Source: Bradyrhizobium sp. cir1 (GTDB lineage: Bacteria; Pseudomonadota; Alphaproteobacteria; Rhizobiales; Xanthobacteraceae). From it: 64,000 nt of DNA. Both the position numbers and the translations under genes were made by a program. The notes beneath the pieces are model-generated. The model saw only the letters and a program-made list of their open reading frames with translations. It was not told the DNA's origin and made no database searches. This document shows positions 35,958-44,806 of the stretch, in pieces (the first letter of the stretch is position 1; each line of letters begins with the position of its first letter). The stretch is taken from the NCBI RefSeq assembly GCF_014198245.1, contig NZ_JACIHE010000012.1:124001-188000 (forward strand), written 5' to 3'.

Positions 35958-35996
35958 TTGCATGACGTAATTTTTGTTATATATTGGCTCCCAATA
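35958..35996 (+). promoter_or_regulatory. paaA promoter with inverted repeat over the -10 region
   Basis: A -35 TTGCAT (35958-35963) and a -10 TATATT (35980-35985) are separated by 16 bases. A perfect inverted repeat TATTGG-CTC-CCAATA (35982-35996) begins inside the -10, the position where a repressor such as PaaX would block RNA polymerase. The region is also strikingly AT-rich for this genome. Confidence 0.65.
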
Positions 35997-36012
35997 AAAC
36001 GGGAGGATGCGC

Positions 36013-37005
36013 ATGTACACCCAGGCGCTGAACACGGTCGAGACCGCTGATCGCGGTCTGGAGGACGCAGGTAAAGCTGCGCAATTCCAGGCCCGCATCG
36101 ATGCCGAGGAGCGTATCGAGCCGAACGACTGGATGCCGGCGGCCTATCGCAAGACGCTCACCCGCCAGATATCCCAGCACGCGCACTCCGAAATCGTCGG
36201 CATGCTGCCCGAGGGCAACTGGATCACGCGCGCGCCGACCTTGCGCCGCAAGGCCGCGTTGCTCGCCAAGGTGCAGGACGAGTGCGGCCACGGGCTCTAT
36301 CTCTACGCTGCCGCCGAGACGCTCGGCTCATCGCGCGAAGAACTGGTCGACGCGATGCTCGCAGGCAAGGCCAAGTATTCCTCGATCTTCAACTATCCGA
36401 CGCTGACCTGGGCCGACATCGGCACGATCGGCTGGCTGGTCGACGGCGCCGCGATCATGAACCAGATCCCGCTGTGCCGCTGCTCTTACGGGCCCTATGC
36501 CCGCGCGATGATCCGCGTCTGCAAGGAAGAATCGTTTCACCAGCGCCAGGGCTACGAGATCATGGTGACGCTGTGCCGCGGCTCGGACGAGCAGAAGGCG
36601 ATGGCGCAGGACGCGCTGAACCGCTGGTGGTGGCCGGTGCTGATGATGTTCGGCCCGCCGGACGCGACGAGCCAGCACAGCGACACCTCGACGAAGTGGA
36701 AGATCAAGCGCTTCTCCAATGACGAGCTGCGCCAGAAATTCGTCGATGCCACCGTGCCGCAGGCGCAATATCTCGGCCTCACCATTCCCGATCCCGGCAT
36801 GACGCAGGACGCCGACGGGCACTGGCGCTACAGCGAGATCGATTGGACCGAGTTCAAGCAGGTGCTCGCCGGCAATGGCCCTTGCAACCGCGACCGCATG
36901 GCCGCGCGCCGCAAGGCGCATGACGAGGGCGCCTGGGTGCGCGAGGCGGCAGCCAGCTATGCCGCCAAGCGCGCGCAGCGCCAGACCGCGCAAGCCGCCG
37001 AATAG
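36013..37005 (+). CDS. paaA: 1,2-phenylacetyl-CoA epoxidase, catalytic subunit PaaA
   Basis: The catalytic diiron subunit (330 residues) of the monooxygenase that epoxidises the ring of phenylacetyl-CoA. Iron-ligand motifs ExxH are seen in VQDECGHGLYLY and CKEESFHQRQGY. The ATG at 36013 is preferred over 36007 because GGGAGG (36001-36006) directly abuts the latter. It is the first gene of paaABCDE, followed by paaB at 11 bases. Confidence 0.97.
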   Translation: MYTQALNTVETADRGLEDAGKAAQFQARIDAEERIEPNDWMPAAYRKTLTRQISQHAHSEIVGMLPEGNWITRAPTLRRKAALLAKVQDECGHGLYLYAAAETLGSSREELVDAMLAGKAKYSSIFNYPTLTWADIGTIGWLVDGAAIMNQIPLCRCSYGPYARAMIRVCKEESFHQRQGYEIMVTLCRGSDEQKAMAQDALNRWWWPVLMMFGPPDATSQHSDTSTKWKIKRFSNDELRQKFVDATVPQAQYLGLTIPDPGMTQDADGHWRYSEIDWTEFKQVLAGNGPCNRDRMAARRKAHDEGAWVREAAASYAAKRAQRQTAQAAE

Positions 37006-37015
37006 GGAGATCACA

Positions 37016-37303
37016 ATGGCCACGCCGAACACGCTGCTGTGGGAAGTCTTCATTCGCAGCCGCAACGGGCTCGCGCACAAGCATGTGGGATCGCTGCATG
37101 CGAGCGACGCGACCATGGCGCTGCAAGCCGCCCGCGACATCTACACCCGCCGCGGCGAGGGCCTGTCGATCTGGGTCGTCCCGTCCACCGCGATCACCGC
37201 CAGCGATCCCGCCGAGAAGGGCATGATGTTCGAGCCGGCGGAGTCGAAGATCTACCGGCATCCGACGTTTTACGAAGTGCCTGAAGAAGTGGGGCACATG
37301 TGA
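37016..37303 (+). CDS. paaB: 1,2-phenylacetyl-CoA epoxidase subunit PaaB
   Basis: A 95-residue subunit that bridges the PaaA-PaaC heterodimers. It has the family sequence LWEVFIRSRNGLAHKHVGSLHASDATMALQAARDIYTRR. The start ATG follows GGGAGA; its stop overlaps the paaC start (ATGTGATG). Confidence 0.96.
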   Translation: MATPNTLLWEVFIRSRNGLAHKHVGSLHASDATMALQAARDIYTRRGEGLSIWVVPSTAITASDPAEKGMMFEPAESKIYRHPTFYEVPEEVGHM

Positions 37304-38079
37304 TGGCGGTCGCCAACATCCAGGTCTCCGAAACGCCGCTGGTGCTCTACGCGCTGCGCCGTGCCGACGATGCGCTGATCCTCGGTCACAGGCTGTCAGA
37401 ATGGTGCGGGCACGCGCCGATGCTGGAAGAGGACATGGCGCTCTCCAACATCGCGCTCGACCTGATCGGCCAGGCGCGCGAGCTCTATTCCTTTGCCGCC
37501 ACGGTCGAAGGCAGGGACAATGACGAGGACAAGCTCGCCTATTTGCGCGACGTACGGCAGTACCGCAATCTGCTGCTGGTCGAGCAGCCGAACGGCGACT
37601 TCGCCCAGACCCTGGTGCGGCAGTTCTTCTATTCCGCGTTCGCCGATCTCTATTGGCGCGCGATGATGAATTCGCGCGATGCGACGCTGGCGGCGATTGC
37701 CGCCAAGTCGGAGAAGGAGAGCGCCTATCACCTGCGCCACGCCTCGGAATGGATCATCCGGCTCGGCGACGGCACGGGTGAGAGCCACGCGCGTGCGCAG
37801 ACCGCGATCGATCATCTCTGGGCCTTCACCGGCGAGATGTTTGCCGTCGACGACGGCGAACGCGCCCTGATCCATGCCGGCATTGTTGTCGATCCCGGGA
37901 GCTTGCGCGGTCGCTGGCTGACGACGCTCTCGGATGTCACCCGTGAAGCAACGCTCACACTGCCGCAGAACGAGTGGATGCAGCAGGGCGGCCGCTCCGG
38001 CCGCCACAGCGAGCATCTCGGTCATCTCCTGTCGGAGCTGCAATCGATGCAGCGAACTTTTCCGGGGCTGACATGGTGA
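37303..38079 (+). CDS. paaC: 1,2-phenylacetyl-CoA epoxidase subunit PaaC
   Basis: A 258-residue structural subunit related to PaaA but without a complete diiron site. Characteristic are DDALILGHRLSEWCGHAPMLEEDMALSNIALDLIGQAR and LRHASEWIIRLGDGTGESH. The start is translationally coupled to paaB, and its end overlaps paaD by 7 bases. Confidence 0.96.
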   Translation: MAVANIQVSETPLVLYALRRADDALILGHRLSEWCGHAPMLEEDMALSNIALDLIGQARELYSFAATVEGRDNDEDKLAYLRDVRQYRNLLLVEQPNGDFAQTLVRQFFYSAFADLYWRAMMNSRDATLAAIAAKSEKESAYHLRHASEWIIRLGDGTGESHARAQTAIDHLWAFTGEMFAVDDGERALIHAGIVVDPGSLRGRWLTTLSDVTREATLTLPQNEWMQQGGRSGRHSEHLGHLLSELQSMQRTFPGLTW

Positions 38080-38576
38080 CGGTGCTCGAGCGCGACAACG
38101 CGCTACGCCAGCGCGCCTGGGATGCCGCCGCGAACGTGGTCGATCCGGAAATCCCGGTGTTGAGCATTGCCGATCTCGGTGTGCTTCGCGATGTCGTTTT
38201 CGACGGCGATCATGTCGAAGTCGCGATCACCCCGACCTATTCGGGCTGCCCGGCCATGAACATGATTGCGCTCGAAATCGAGATCGCGCTGGAGCGCGCC
38301 GGTTTCCATCAGCCCAAGGTGCGAACCGTGCTGTCGCCGGCCTGGACGACAGATTGGATGAGCGAGGAGGGCCGCCGCAAGCTACGTGCCTATGGCATCG
38401 CGCCGCCGCAAGCCTCGAGCTCGCGCCGCGCGCTGTTCGGCGAGCAGGCCGTCGTATGCCCGCAATGCGGCTCGGACAAGACCGAGCTGCTGTCCGAATT
38501 CGGCTCGACCTCCTGCAAGGCGCTGTGGCGCTGCAAGGCCTGCCGCGAACCCTTCGACTACTTCAAGTGTCATTGA
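38073..38576 (+). CDS. paaD: PaaD, metal-cluster-containing assembly protein of the epoxidase
   Basis: A 167-residue MIP18/SufT-type protein needed for epoxidase maturation. The N-terminal domain has VVDPEIPVLSIADLGVLRDV and YSGCPAMNMI. The C terminus has two CxxC pairs (VVCPQCGS and WRCKACREP) expected to bind Zn or an Fe-S cluster, plus a final FKCH. It overlaps paaC and is followed by paaE 3 bases later. Confidence 0.95.
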   Translation: MVTVLERDNALRQRAWDAAANVVDPEIPVLSIADLGVLRDVVFDGDHVEVAITPTYSGCPAMNMIALEIEIALERAGFHQPKVRTVLSPAWTTDWMSEEGRRKLRAYGIAPPQASSSRRALFGEQAVVCPQCGSDKTELLSEFGSTSCKALWRCKACREPFDYFKCH

Positions 38577-38578
38577 CC

Positions 38579-39661
38579 ATGTCCGCAGCCGCACCGCGCT
38601 TCCACCGTCTGGCCGTCAGCGACCTCCGCCGCGAGTCGTCCGACGCCGTCTCGATGACTTTCGCCATTCCCGGCGAACTCGCCGGCGACTACGCCTTCAC
38701 GCCCGGCCAGTACCTGACGCTCCGCACCATGCTTGACGGCGAAGAGGTACGCCGTTCCTATTCCATCTGCTCCGGCCCTGACGACGGCGAGATCCGCATC
38801 GCCGTGAAGAAGGTCGACGGCGGCGCGTTTTCGAGCTGGGCGGCGGAAGATCTCAAATGCGGCGACGAGCTCGACGTGATGACGCCGACCGGGCGTTTTG
38901 GCGTGGTCCCGCCCGCCGATGCCGGTCGTATCCATGTCGGCTTTGCCGCAGGTTCCGGCATCACGCCGATCCTGTCGATCGTGAAGGGCGTGCTCGCGCG
39001 CGAGCCGGACAGCCGCTTCTTCCTGTTCTACGGCAACCGCACCACCGACAACATCATGTTCCTCGAAGCGCTGGAGGAGCTGAAGGACCGGTTCATCGAT
39101 CGTCTCTCGATCTTCCACGTCATCTCCGGCGAGGAGCAGGACATCCCGATCCTGCATGGCCGGCTCGACGGCGACAAGGTGAGGGTGCTGCTCCGCTCGC
39201 TGGTGCCGGCGGGAAGCGTCGATCACGTCTTCATCTGTGGTCCCCTTGGCATGAGCGAGGAGATCGAGGCGACGTGCCGAGAGCTCGGGATCACCGAAGA
39301 TCATATCCATGTCGAACGCTTTGTCTCCGAATTCGGCGGCAAGCCGCGGCCGAAGAAGGTCGTTGCGCCCGACGCGCCGCCGAAGGCGATCGCCTCGCTG
39401 ATCATCGACGGCAAGCGCCGCGATGTGCCGGTTGCCGAGGATGAGGCCATCCTCGATGCCGCGCTGCGGGCCGGGGTCGATCTGCCCTTCGCCTGCAAGG
39501 GCGGCATGTGCTCGACGTGCCGCGCCAAGCTGGTCGAGGGCGAGGCGCCGATGGACATCAATTATTCGCTGGAACCGTGGGAGCTCAAGGCCGGCTTCGT
39601 CCTGACCTGCCAGGCCAAGCCATCGTCGGAGCGCGTCGTCGTCGACTATGACCATGTCTGA
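38579..39661 (+). CDS. paaE: PaaE, NADPH-dependent reductase of the phenylacetyl-CoA epoxidase
   Basis: A 360-residue reductase that feeds electrons from NADPH to PaaA. FAD binding is in RRSYSICSGPDDGEI and NAD(P) binding in GFAAGSGITPILSIVKGV. The C-terminal plant-type [2Fe-2S] domain has CKGGMCSTCRAKLVEG with the fourth Cys in VLTCQA. The ATG at 38579 (MSAAAPRFHRLAV) is right after the paaD stop. Confidence 0.96.
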   Translation: MSAAAPRFHRLAVSDLRRESSDAVSMTFAIPGELAGDYAFTPGQYLTLRTMLDGEEVRRSYSICSGPDDGEIRIAVKKVDGGAFSSWAAEDLKCGDELDVMTPTGRFGVVPPADAGRIHVGFAAGSGITPILSIVKGVLAREPDSRFFLFYGNRTTDNIMFLEALEELKDRFIDRLSIFHVISGEEQDIPILHGRLDGDKVRVLLRSLVPAGSVDHVFICGPLGMSEEIEATCRELGITEDHIHVERFVSEFGGKPRPKKVVAPDAPPKAIASLIIDGKRRDVPVAEDEAILDAALRAGVDLPFACKGGMCSTCRAKLVEGEAPMDINYSLEPWELKAGFVLTCQAKPSSERVVVDYDHV

Positions 39662-39762
39662 TCGGGCGTATCAGGCTCCGACAATGCAAATGCGTCGCAT
39701 TATTTGACAGCTTGCGCCAACCAGCAGAACATCATGTGCAAACAATTGGCCGGGAGAAGCGC

Positions 39763-40212
39763 GTGAACGTCAAAGCCGCCCTGTCGCCTGAGGATATCGC
39801 CCGCGCCTGCGCTGAGGCGATGTGGACCGAAGACGATGCCTCCAAGGGTCTCGGCATGGAGATCGTTGAGATCGGCCCGGGCTTCGCGACGCTCGCCATG
39901 ACGGTGCGGCCGGACATGGTCAACGGCCAGCGCATCGCCCATGGCGGCTTCATCTTCACGCTCGCCGATTCCGCCTTTGCCTTCGCGTGCAACTCGCACA
40001 ATGAGCGCGTGGTGGCGGCGCAGGGGCAGATCAGCTTCATCAAGCCCGGCAGGCTCGGCGACCGACTCGTTGCGAAGGCGCGGGAGATCACCCGCGGCGG
40101 CCGCTCCGGCATCTACGACGTACGTGTCACGGCGGGCGAGGCCGTCATCGCGGAATTCCGCGGGCATTCGCGCGTCATTCCCGGCACGTGGCTGCCGGCG
40201 CAAGATCAATAA
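39763..40212 (+). CDS. paaI: Hydroxyphenylacetyl-CoA thioesterase PaaI
   Basis: A 149-residue hot-dog thioesterase that releases CoA from ring-hydroxylated phenylacetyl-CoA and prevents CoA being trapped. The motif is NGQRIAHGGFIFTLADSAFAFACNS. The GTG at 39763 is chosen because GGGAGA lies 5 bases upstream; an upstream TTG has none. It follows paaE after a gap of 101 bases, which includes a TTGACA (39704-39709) but no convincing -10. Confidence 0.94.
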   Translation: MNVKAALSPEDIARACAEAMWTEDDASKGLGMEIVEIGPGFATLAMTVRPDMVNGQRIAHGGFIFTLADSAFAFACNSHNERVVAAQGQISFIKPGRLGDRLVAKAREITRGGRSGIYDVRVTAGEAVIAEFRGHSRVIPGTWLPAQDQ

Positions 40213-40249
40213 AACCAAAAAGAAAAGAAACCAATGTGGGGAAACGAGC

Positions 40250-41581
40250 ATGGCTCTGACGAGGCTCAAGGAAGGTGGCAACGCTTATAGCGCCGAGATG
40301 GACGCGCATGAGCGCGCCTCGCGCGAGGAGATCATGGCGCTGCAGAAGCAGCGGCTGGCCTGGTCGCTGAAGCACGCCTACGACAATGTTGCGCATTACC
40401 GCAAGGCGTTCGACAAGGCGGGCGTGCATCCATCGGACTTTCGCGAACTCTCCGATCTCGCAAAATTTCCGTTCACGGTGAAGACGGACCTGCGCGACAA
40501 CTATCCCTTCAACATGTTCGCCGTGCCGCGCGAAAAGCTGGTGCGGGTGCATGCCTCCTCCGGCACGACCGGCAAGCCGATCGTCGTCGGCTATACCCAA
40601 CGCGACATCGACACATGGTCCGAGGTGATGGCGCGGTCGATCCGCGCCGCCGGCGGCCGTACCGGCATGATCATCCACAACGCCTACGGCTACGGCCTGT
40701 TCACCGGTGGTCTCGGCGTGCACTACGGCGCTGAAAAACTCGGCTGCACGGTGGTGCCGATCTCCGGCGGCATGACCGAGCGGCAGGTGCAGCTCATCAA
40801 CGATTTCCGGCCCGATATCATCACGGTGACGCCGAGCTACATGCTGGCAATCCTCGACGAGTTCAAGCGTCAGAAGCTCGATCCGCGCCAGTGCTCGCTC
40901 AAGGTCGGCATCTTCGGCGCCGAGCCCTGGACCAATGCGATGCGCGGCGAGATCGAGGACGCCTTCGACATGGATGCGACCGACATCTACGGTCTGTCCG
41001 AGGTGATCGGCCCGGGCGTCGCGCAGGAATGCATCGAGACCAAGGACGGCCTGCACATCTGGGAGGATCATTTCTACCCCGAGGTGATCGACCCCGAGAC
41101 CGGCGCGGTGGTGCCGGATGGCGAGAAGGGCGAACTGGTCTTCACCTCGCTCACCAAGGAAGCCTTTCCTGTGATCCGCTATCGCACCCGCGACCTGACG
41201 CGGCTGTTGCCGGGCACGGCGCGGCCGGGCATGCGGCGGATGGAGAAGGTGACGGGCCGCTCCGACGACATGATCATCCTGCGCGGCGTCAACCTGTTCC
41301 CGACCCAGATCGAGGAGGTGCTGCTCGCGACCGACTGGTGCGGCGGCCATTTCATCCTCGAACTCACCCGCGAGGGCCGCATGGACGAGCTGACCATCAT
41401 CGCCGAGGCGCGGCCCGAAAGCTGGGACGGCCGCGGGCTCGTCGATCATGCCGACCGGGTCTCGACACACATCAAGAACACGATTGGCGTCAGTTCGAGG
41501 GTTCAGGTGGTTGCGCCGGCCACGCTGGAGCGCTCGCTCGGCAAGGCCAAGCGGCTCTACGACAAGCGGCCCAAGGATTGA
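40250..41581 (+). CDS. paaK: Phenylacetate-CoA ligase PaaK
   Basis: A 443-residue adenylate-forming ligase that activates phenylacetate to phenylacetyl-CoA, the first step of the pathway. It has the ATP-binding loop HASSGTTGKPIVVGYT, the FGAEPWTNAMR region, and DIYGLSEVIGPGVAQECIE. The C-terminal Lys is in SLGKAKRLYDKR. The length fits the family (430-450). It is the last paa gene here; paaF, paaG, paaJ and paaZ are not in the window. Confidence 0.96.
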   Translation: MALTRLKEGGNAYSAEMDAHERASREEIMALQKQRLAWSLKHAYDNVAHYRKAFDKAGVHPSDFRELSDLAKFPFTVKTDLRDNYPFNMFAVPREKLVRVHASSGTTGKPIVVGYTQRDIDTWSEVMARSIRAAGGRTGMIIHNAYGYGLFTGGLGVHYGAEKLGCTVVPISGGMTERQVQLINDFRPDIITVTPSYMLAILDEFKRQKLDPRQCSLKVGIFGAEPWTNAMRGEIEDAFDMDATDIYGLSEVIGPGVAQECIETKDGLHIWEDHFYPEVIDPETGAVVPDGEKGELVFTSLTKEAFPVIRYRTRDLTRLLPGTARPGMRRMEKVTGRSDDMIILRGVNLFPTQIEEVLLATDWCGGHFILELTREGRMDELTIIAEARPESWDGRGLVDHADRVSTHIKNTIGVSSRVQVVAPATLERSLGKAKRLYDKRPKD

Positions 41582-41620
41582 CCTGACGGATTGACTTGAC
41601 CGGCCCCAGAGGCGACAAGG

Positions 41621-41644
41621 CCCGCGAGAAATCGCGGGTCTTTT
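41621..41644 (+). terminator. Rho-independent terminator after paaK
   Basis: The stem CCCGCGA/TCGCGGG has a GAAA tetraloop (41621-41638), followed by TCTTTT. The start codon of the next gene comes 2 bases after the T run. Confidence 0.93.
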
Positions 41645-41645
41645 C

Positions 41646-42650
41646 ATGTCACCAGCCGATGCCAGAACTGTCGAAGCGCGCTGTGTGCGCCTCAACGCCA
41701 AAGCTGAAAACGCCGCGGCGCTTGCACCTGGCGTCGAGCGCCAGACGCTTGCGCGCGGGCCGAACGATCTCCTGATCGAGGTGAAGGCCGCCGCCGTCAA
41801 CCCGTCCGACGTCAAGGCTGCGACCGGGCTGATGCCCTATGCCGTGTACCCCCGGACCCCCGGCCGCGACTACGCCGGCGTGGTGATCGACGGGCCGGTC
41901 GGCACGGTCGGCCGCGAGGTGTTCGGCTCGTCCGGTGATCTCGGCATCCGCCGCGACGGCACCCACGCAACCCATCTCGTCGTCGAGGCCGATGCGGTCG
42001 TGGAGAAGCCCAAGACGGTGTCCTGGGAAGAGGCCGCCGGCATCGGCGTGCCCTTCGTCACTGCCATGGAAGGCTTTCGCCGCGCCGGTGTGCCGAAGAG
42101 CGGCGAGACCGTTCTGGTGTTCGGTGTCAACGGCAAGGTCGGCCAGGCCGCAGTGCAGATCGCGACCTGGCAGGGGGCGCGGGTCATCGGCGTGGTACGC
42201 AAGGCGGAAGCTTATGAGGGCCATGCCAACGCGCCGATCGAGGTGATCGACGCCTCCGCCACCGACGTTGCCACGCGCGTGCGCGAACTGACCGGCGGCA
42301 AGGGCGCCGACATCGTCTTCAACACGGTCGGCGATCCCTATTTCCAGGCAGCGCACAAGTCGCTCGCCTTGCGTGGCCGTCAGATCCTGATCGCCGCGAT
42401 CGACCGCATCGTGCAGTTCAACATCCTCGAATTCTACCGGGGACAGCACACCTATGTCGGCATCGATACGCTCGGCCTGTCCTCCGCCGCGACAGGTGCG
42501 GTGCTGCGCGACCTCGGCCCGGGCTTTGCGAGCGGGCACCTGAAGCCGTTCCCGATCAAGGCGAATGCGATCTATCCGCTGGAGCGCGCGAAGGAGGCAT
42601 ACGTCGCCGTCGCCGGCTCGTCGCGCGACCGCGTGATCCTGAAGCCGTAA
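41646..42650 (+). CDS. Zinc-independent quinone oxidoreductase-like MDR protein
   Basis: A 334-residue medium-chain dehydrogenase/reductase. GroES-like domain features are AAAVNPSDVKAATG and PGRDYAGVV. The NADP domain has VLVFGVNGKVGQAAVQIATWQGARVIGVVRKAEAY and GADIVFNTVGDPYF. Zinc ligands of the alcohol dehydrogenases are not seen, so it resembles quinone oxidoreductases. Its only good start, ATG at 41646, lies at the end of the paaK terminator T run with no ribosome site, so the transcript must start close to or within the terminator, or the true start is later. Confidence 0.85.
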   Translation: MSPADARTVEARCVRLNAKAENAAALAPGVERQTLARGPNDLLIEVKAAAVNPSDVKAATGLMPYAVYPRTPGRDYAGVVIDGPVGTVGREVFGSSGDLGIRRDGTHATHLVVEADAVVEKPKTVSWEEAAGIGVPFVTAMEGFRRAGVPKSGETVLVFGVNGKVGQAAVQIATWQGARVIGVVRKAEAYEGHANAPIEVIDASATDVATRVRELTGGKGADIVFNTVGDPYFQAAHKSLALRGRQILIAAIDRIVQFNILEFYRGQHTYVGIDTLGLSSAATGAVLRDLGPGFASGHLKPFPIKANAIYPLERAKEAYVAVAGSSRDRVILKP

Positions 42651-42655
42651 CACAC

Positions 42656-42736
42656 CGTCATTGCGAGCGCAGCGAAGAAATCCAGAAATGCATCCGCGGA
42701 GAAAGGCTGGATTGCTTCGCTGCGCTCGCAATGACG
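42656..42736. repeat. Dispersed palindromic repeat, copy 3
   Basis: It has the same arms as the other copies, here with CGCAGCGAAGAAATCCAG in the left arm. It lies directly after the MDR stop and 29 bases before the YeeE/YedE start. Confidence 0.94.
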
Positions 42737-42765
42737 GAGGATGGCGAGAGTTCTGAGAACAACCG

Positions 42766-43821
42766 ATGGAATCCACCCAGTTCGTCATTCTCGCCGGCCT
42801 CGCCATCGGCCTCGTCTACGGGGCTGTCGGCCTGCTCAGCGGCTTCTGCCTGATGAGCAGCATGCGCGGCTTTCTGGCGGAGGGCGACGGGCGGCTGGTG
42901 CGAACCTACGCGCTGGCGATCGCTGTTGCGATCGCCGCGAGCCAGTTCCTCGCCGGCAGCGGCACCGTCGATCTCGGCAAGTCGATCTACCTGCAAGCAA
43001 CCTTTTCGGTGCCGGTGCTGTTCCTCGGCGGCCTGCTGTTCGGCTACGGCATGGTGCTATCGAACGGCTGCGGCTCGCGTGCGCTGGTGCTGCTCGGGCG
43101 CGGCAATCTCCGCTCGTTCGTCGTCGTGATCGTGCTGGCCATCGCTGCGCAGATGACGCTCAAGGGCCTGATCGCGCCGGCGCGCATTGCGCTGGTCCAG
43201 GCCTCGCAAACCACGGTCAGCGCAAGTTCGCTGCCGTCCGTGCTGGCGACGCTCGGACTCACAGAAGGGCTTTCGCGCTCGCTTGCCGCTGCGACGATCG
43301 TCGTCGCGTTGATCCTGTTTGCCTTTGCCCATCCGGCGTTCCGCCGCTCGCCCGGCCAGATCGCAGCGGGCATCGTCGTGGGCCTCCTCGTCGCCGGCAG
43401 CTGGTACGTCACCGGCTATCTCGGTGCCGACGACTTCAATCCCGTCCCGGTGACCTCGCTCACCTTCATCGCGCCGATCGCGGACGCCCTGCAATATGCC
43501 ATGCTCTCGACCGGGCTGACGCTCAACTTCGGCATCGCGACGGTTGCCGGCGTCTTCGCCGGCAGTCTGGTGACGGCACTCGCAACTCGCCGCTTCAAGC
43601 TCGAAGGCTATTCATCGCCACGCCATATGCTGCGCTCGGGCACGGGTGCTGCGCTGATGGGGATCGGCGGCGTGATGGCGTTCGGCTGCTCGATTGGGCA
43701 GGGGCTCACCGGTGTCTCGACCCTCGCGCTGGGCTCGCTCATTGCGGTTGCCGGGATCCTGCTCGGCACCGCGGCGGGCCTGCGCGGAAGCTTGCGCGTT
43801 CAGCCGCTCGCGGTGGCCTGA
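42766..43821 (+). CDS. YeeE/YedE family sulfur-compound transporter
   Basis: A polytopic inner-membrane protein of 351 residues with about nine or ten helices. It has three Cys-containing motifs: GLLSGFCLMSSMRGF (Cys28), SNGCGSRALVLLGRGNLRS (Cys102) and AFGCSIGQGLTGVSTLALGS (Cys308). These match the thiosulfate transporter TsuA/YeeE layout, in which conserved Cys residues relay thiosulfate. The 3' end overlaps the convergent EamA gene by 22 bases. Thiosulfate is the likely substrate but is inferred. Confidence 0.9.
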   Translation: MESTQFVILAGLAIGLVYGAVGLLSGFCLMSSMRGFLAEGDGRLVRTYALAIAVAIAASQFLAGSGTVDLGKSIYLQATFSVPVLFLGGLLFGYGMVLSNGCGSRALVLLGRGNLRSFVVVIVLAIAAQMTLKGLIAPARIALVQASQTTVSASSLPSVLATLGLTEGLSRSLAAATIVVALILFAFAHPAFRRSPGQIAAGIVVGLLVAGSWYVTGYLGADDFNPVPVTSLTFIAPIADALQYAMLSTGLTLNFGIATVAGVFAGSLVTALATRRFKLEGYSSPRHMLRSGTGAALMGIGGVMAFGCSIGQGLTGVSTLALGSLIAVAGILLGTAAGLRGSLRVQPLAVA

Positions 43822-44714
43822 CTGCGCAGCAGCCGGTCACCCAGCGTCGCAAGACCGATGCCGGTGACGATCAGTCCGGCCGCGACAGCAAGGCTCATGT
43901 CGATCGGCTCGCCCAGCAGGATCGCCGCGCTGGCAATGCCGACCAGCGGTGTCCCAGTGGTGCCGAGCGAGGTCGTCAGCGCCGAGATGCTCTTGTTGAC
44001 CATCGACATCGCCCAATAAGCCAGCGCCGTCCCGATCAGGCCGGAGTATAGAAACAGCAAGACGAGCCTCCACGACCATTCCACGTGGGGCAGGCCATCC
44101 GTGACCGCCGCCGACCCCGTCAGCACGATCGTCGCGACCAGCACCTGCCAGATCAGGAGCTGGAGCGGCGACGCGATCCAACGGTGCGCGCGGATGTAGA
44201 TGATGTTGGCGGCCCACGAGATCGCGGCCAGGATCACCATGCCGGCACCGAGCACGACGTTCGCATTGGTCCAGTCAATGGACGCGGGGTTCAGGATCGC
44301 GGCAAGGCCGATCAATCCGAGCAGGGCGCCGGCGAGCTTTGGCGCGGTCAGCGTATCCTTTCCCAGCAGGGGCGCGGCGATGGCGACCCAGAGCGGCGTG
44401 GTGTAGCCGAGCACGATGGCCTTGCTCGCGGGCAGGAAGCGGACGCCGGCCGCAACCAGGACCGAGAATACCGTCATGTGCAGCAGCGCCACGCTCAGGA
44501 CCACCGGAACGTCGCGCCGCTCCGGGATCACCAGATTCTTGCTCAGCCCAAGGATCACGAACAATCCGGCCAGCGCGATCCAGCTCCGGATCGCTGAAGT
44601 CCATAATGGCGAAAGGAACTGGACGAGCTGTTTCGTCACCGACCAGTTCACGCCCCAGGCCAGCACGACGATGAGGAACAGGCCGATGGCGGCGCGAGGG
44701 GACAGGGAGTTCAT
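43800..44714 (-). CDS. EamA/DMT family transporter
   Basis: An inner-membrane protein of 304 residues with ten predicted helices in two EamA repeats, for example SPRAAIGLFLIVVLAWGVNWSVTKQLV, and the ending GLIVTGIGLATLGDRLL. The family exports amino acids or small metabolites. The ATG at 44714 is used; an upstream extension into the regulator region is unlikely. It is divergent from a MocR regulator with only 85 bases between the starts, so that regulator is the expected controller. Confidence 0.88.
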   Translation of the reverse strand: MNSLSPRAAIGLFLIVVLAWGVNWSVTKQLVQFLSPLWTSAIRSWIALAGLFVILGLSKNLVIPERRDVPVVLSVALLHMTVFSVLVAAGVRFLPASKAIVLGYTTPLWVAIAAPLLGKDTLTAPKLAGALLGLIGLAAILNPASIDWTNANVVLGAGMVILAAISWAANIIYIRAHRWIASPLQLLIWQVLVATIVLTGSAAVTDGLPHVEWSWRLVLLFLYSGLIGTALAYWAMSMVNKSISALTTSLGTTGTPLVGIASAAILLGEPIDMSLAVAAGLIVTGIGLATLGDRLLRSQATASG

Positions 44715-44761
44715 CGCAAGATCATCCTTGAAGCAGTCCAGTCCGGCGGATAGCATCTCGT

Positions 44762-44806
44762 CTGGTACCCGAAAAAGTGCCAGATTGGAGAAGAATAAGG
44801 TGCCAG
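44762..44806. promoter_or_regulatory. Triple GTGCCAG-type operator between EamA and MocR genes
   Basis: GTGCCAG occurs as a direct repeat at 44777-44783 and 44800-44806. CTGGTAC at 44762-44768 is its inverted form (one mismatch). MocR regulators such as PdxR and GabR bind direct repeats in this kind of divergent gap. The second direct repeat contains the proposed GTG start of the regulator itself. Confidence 0.7.
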
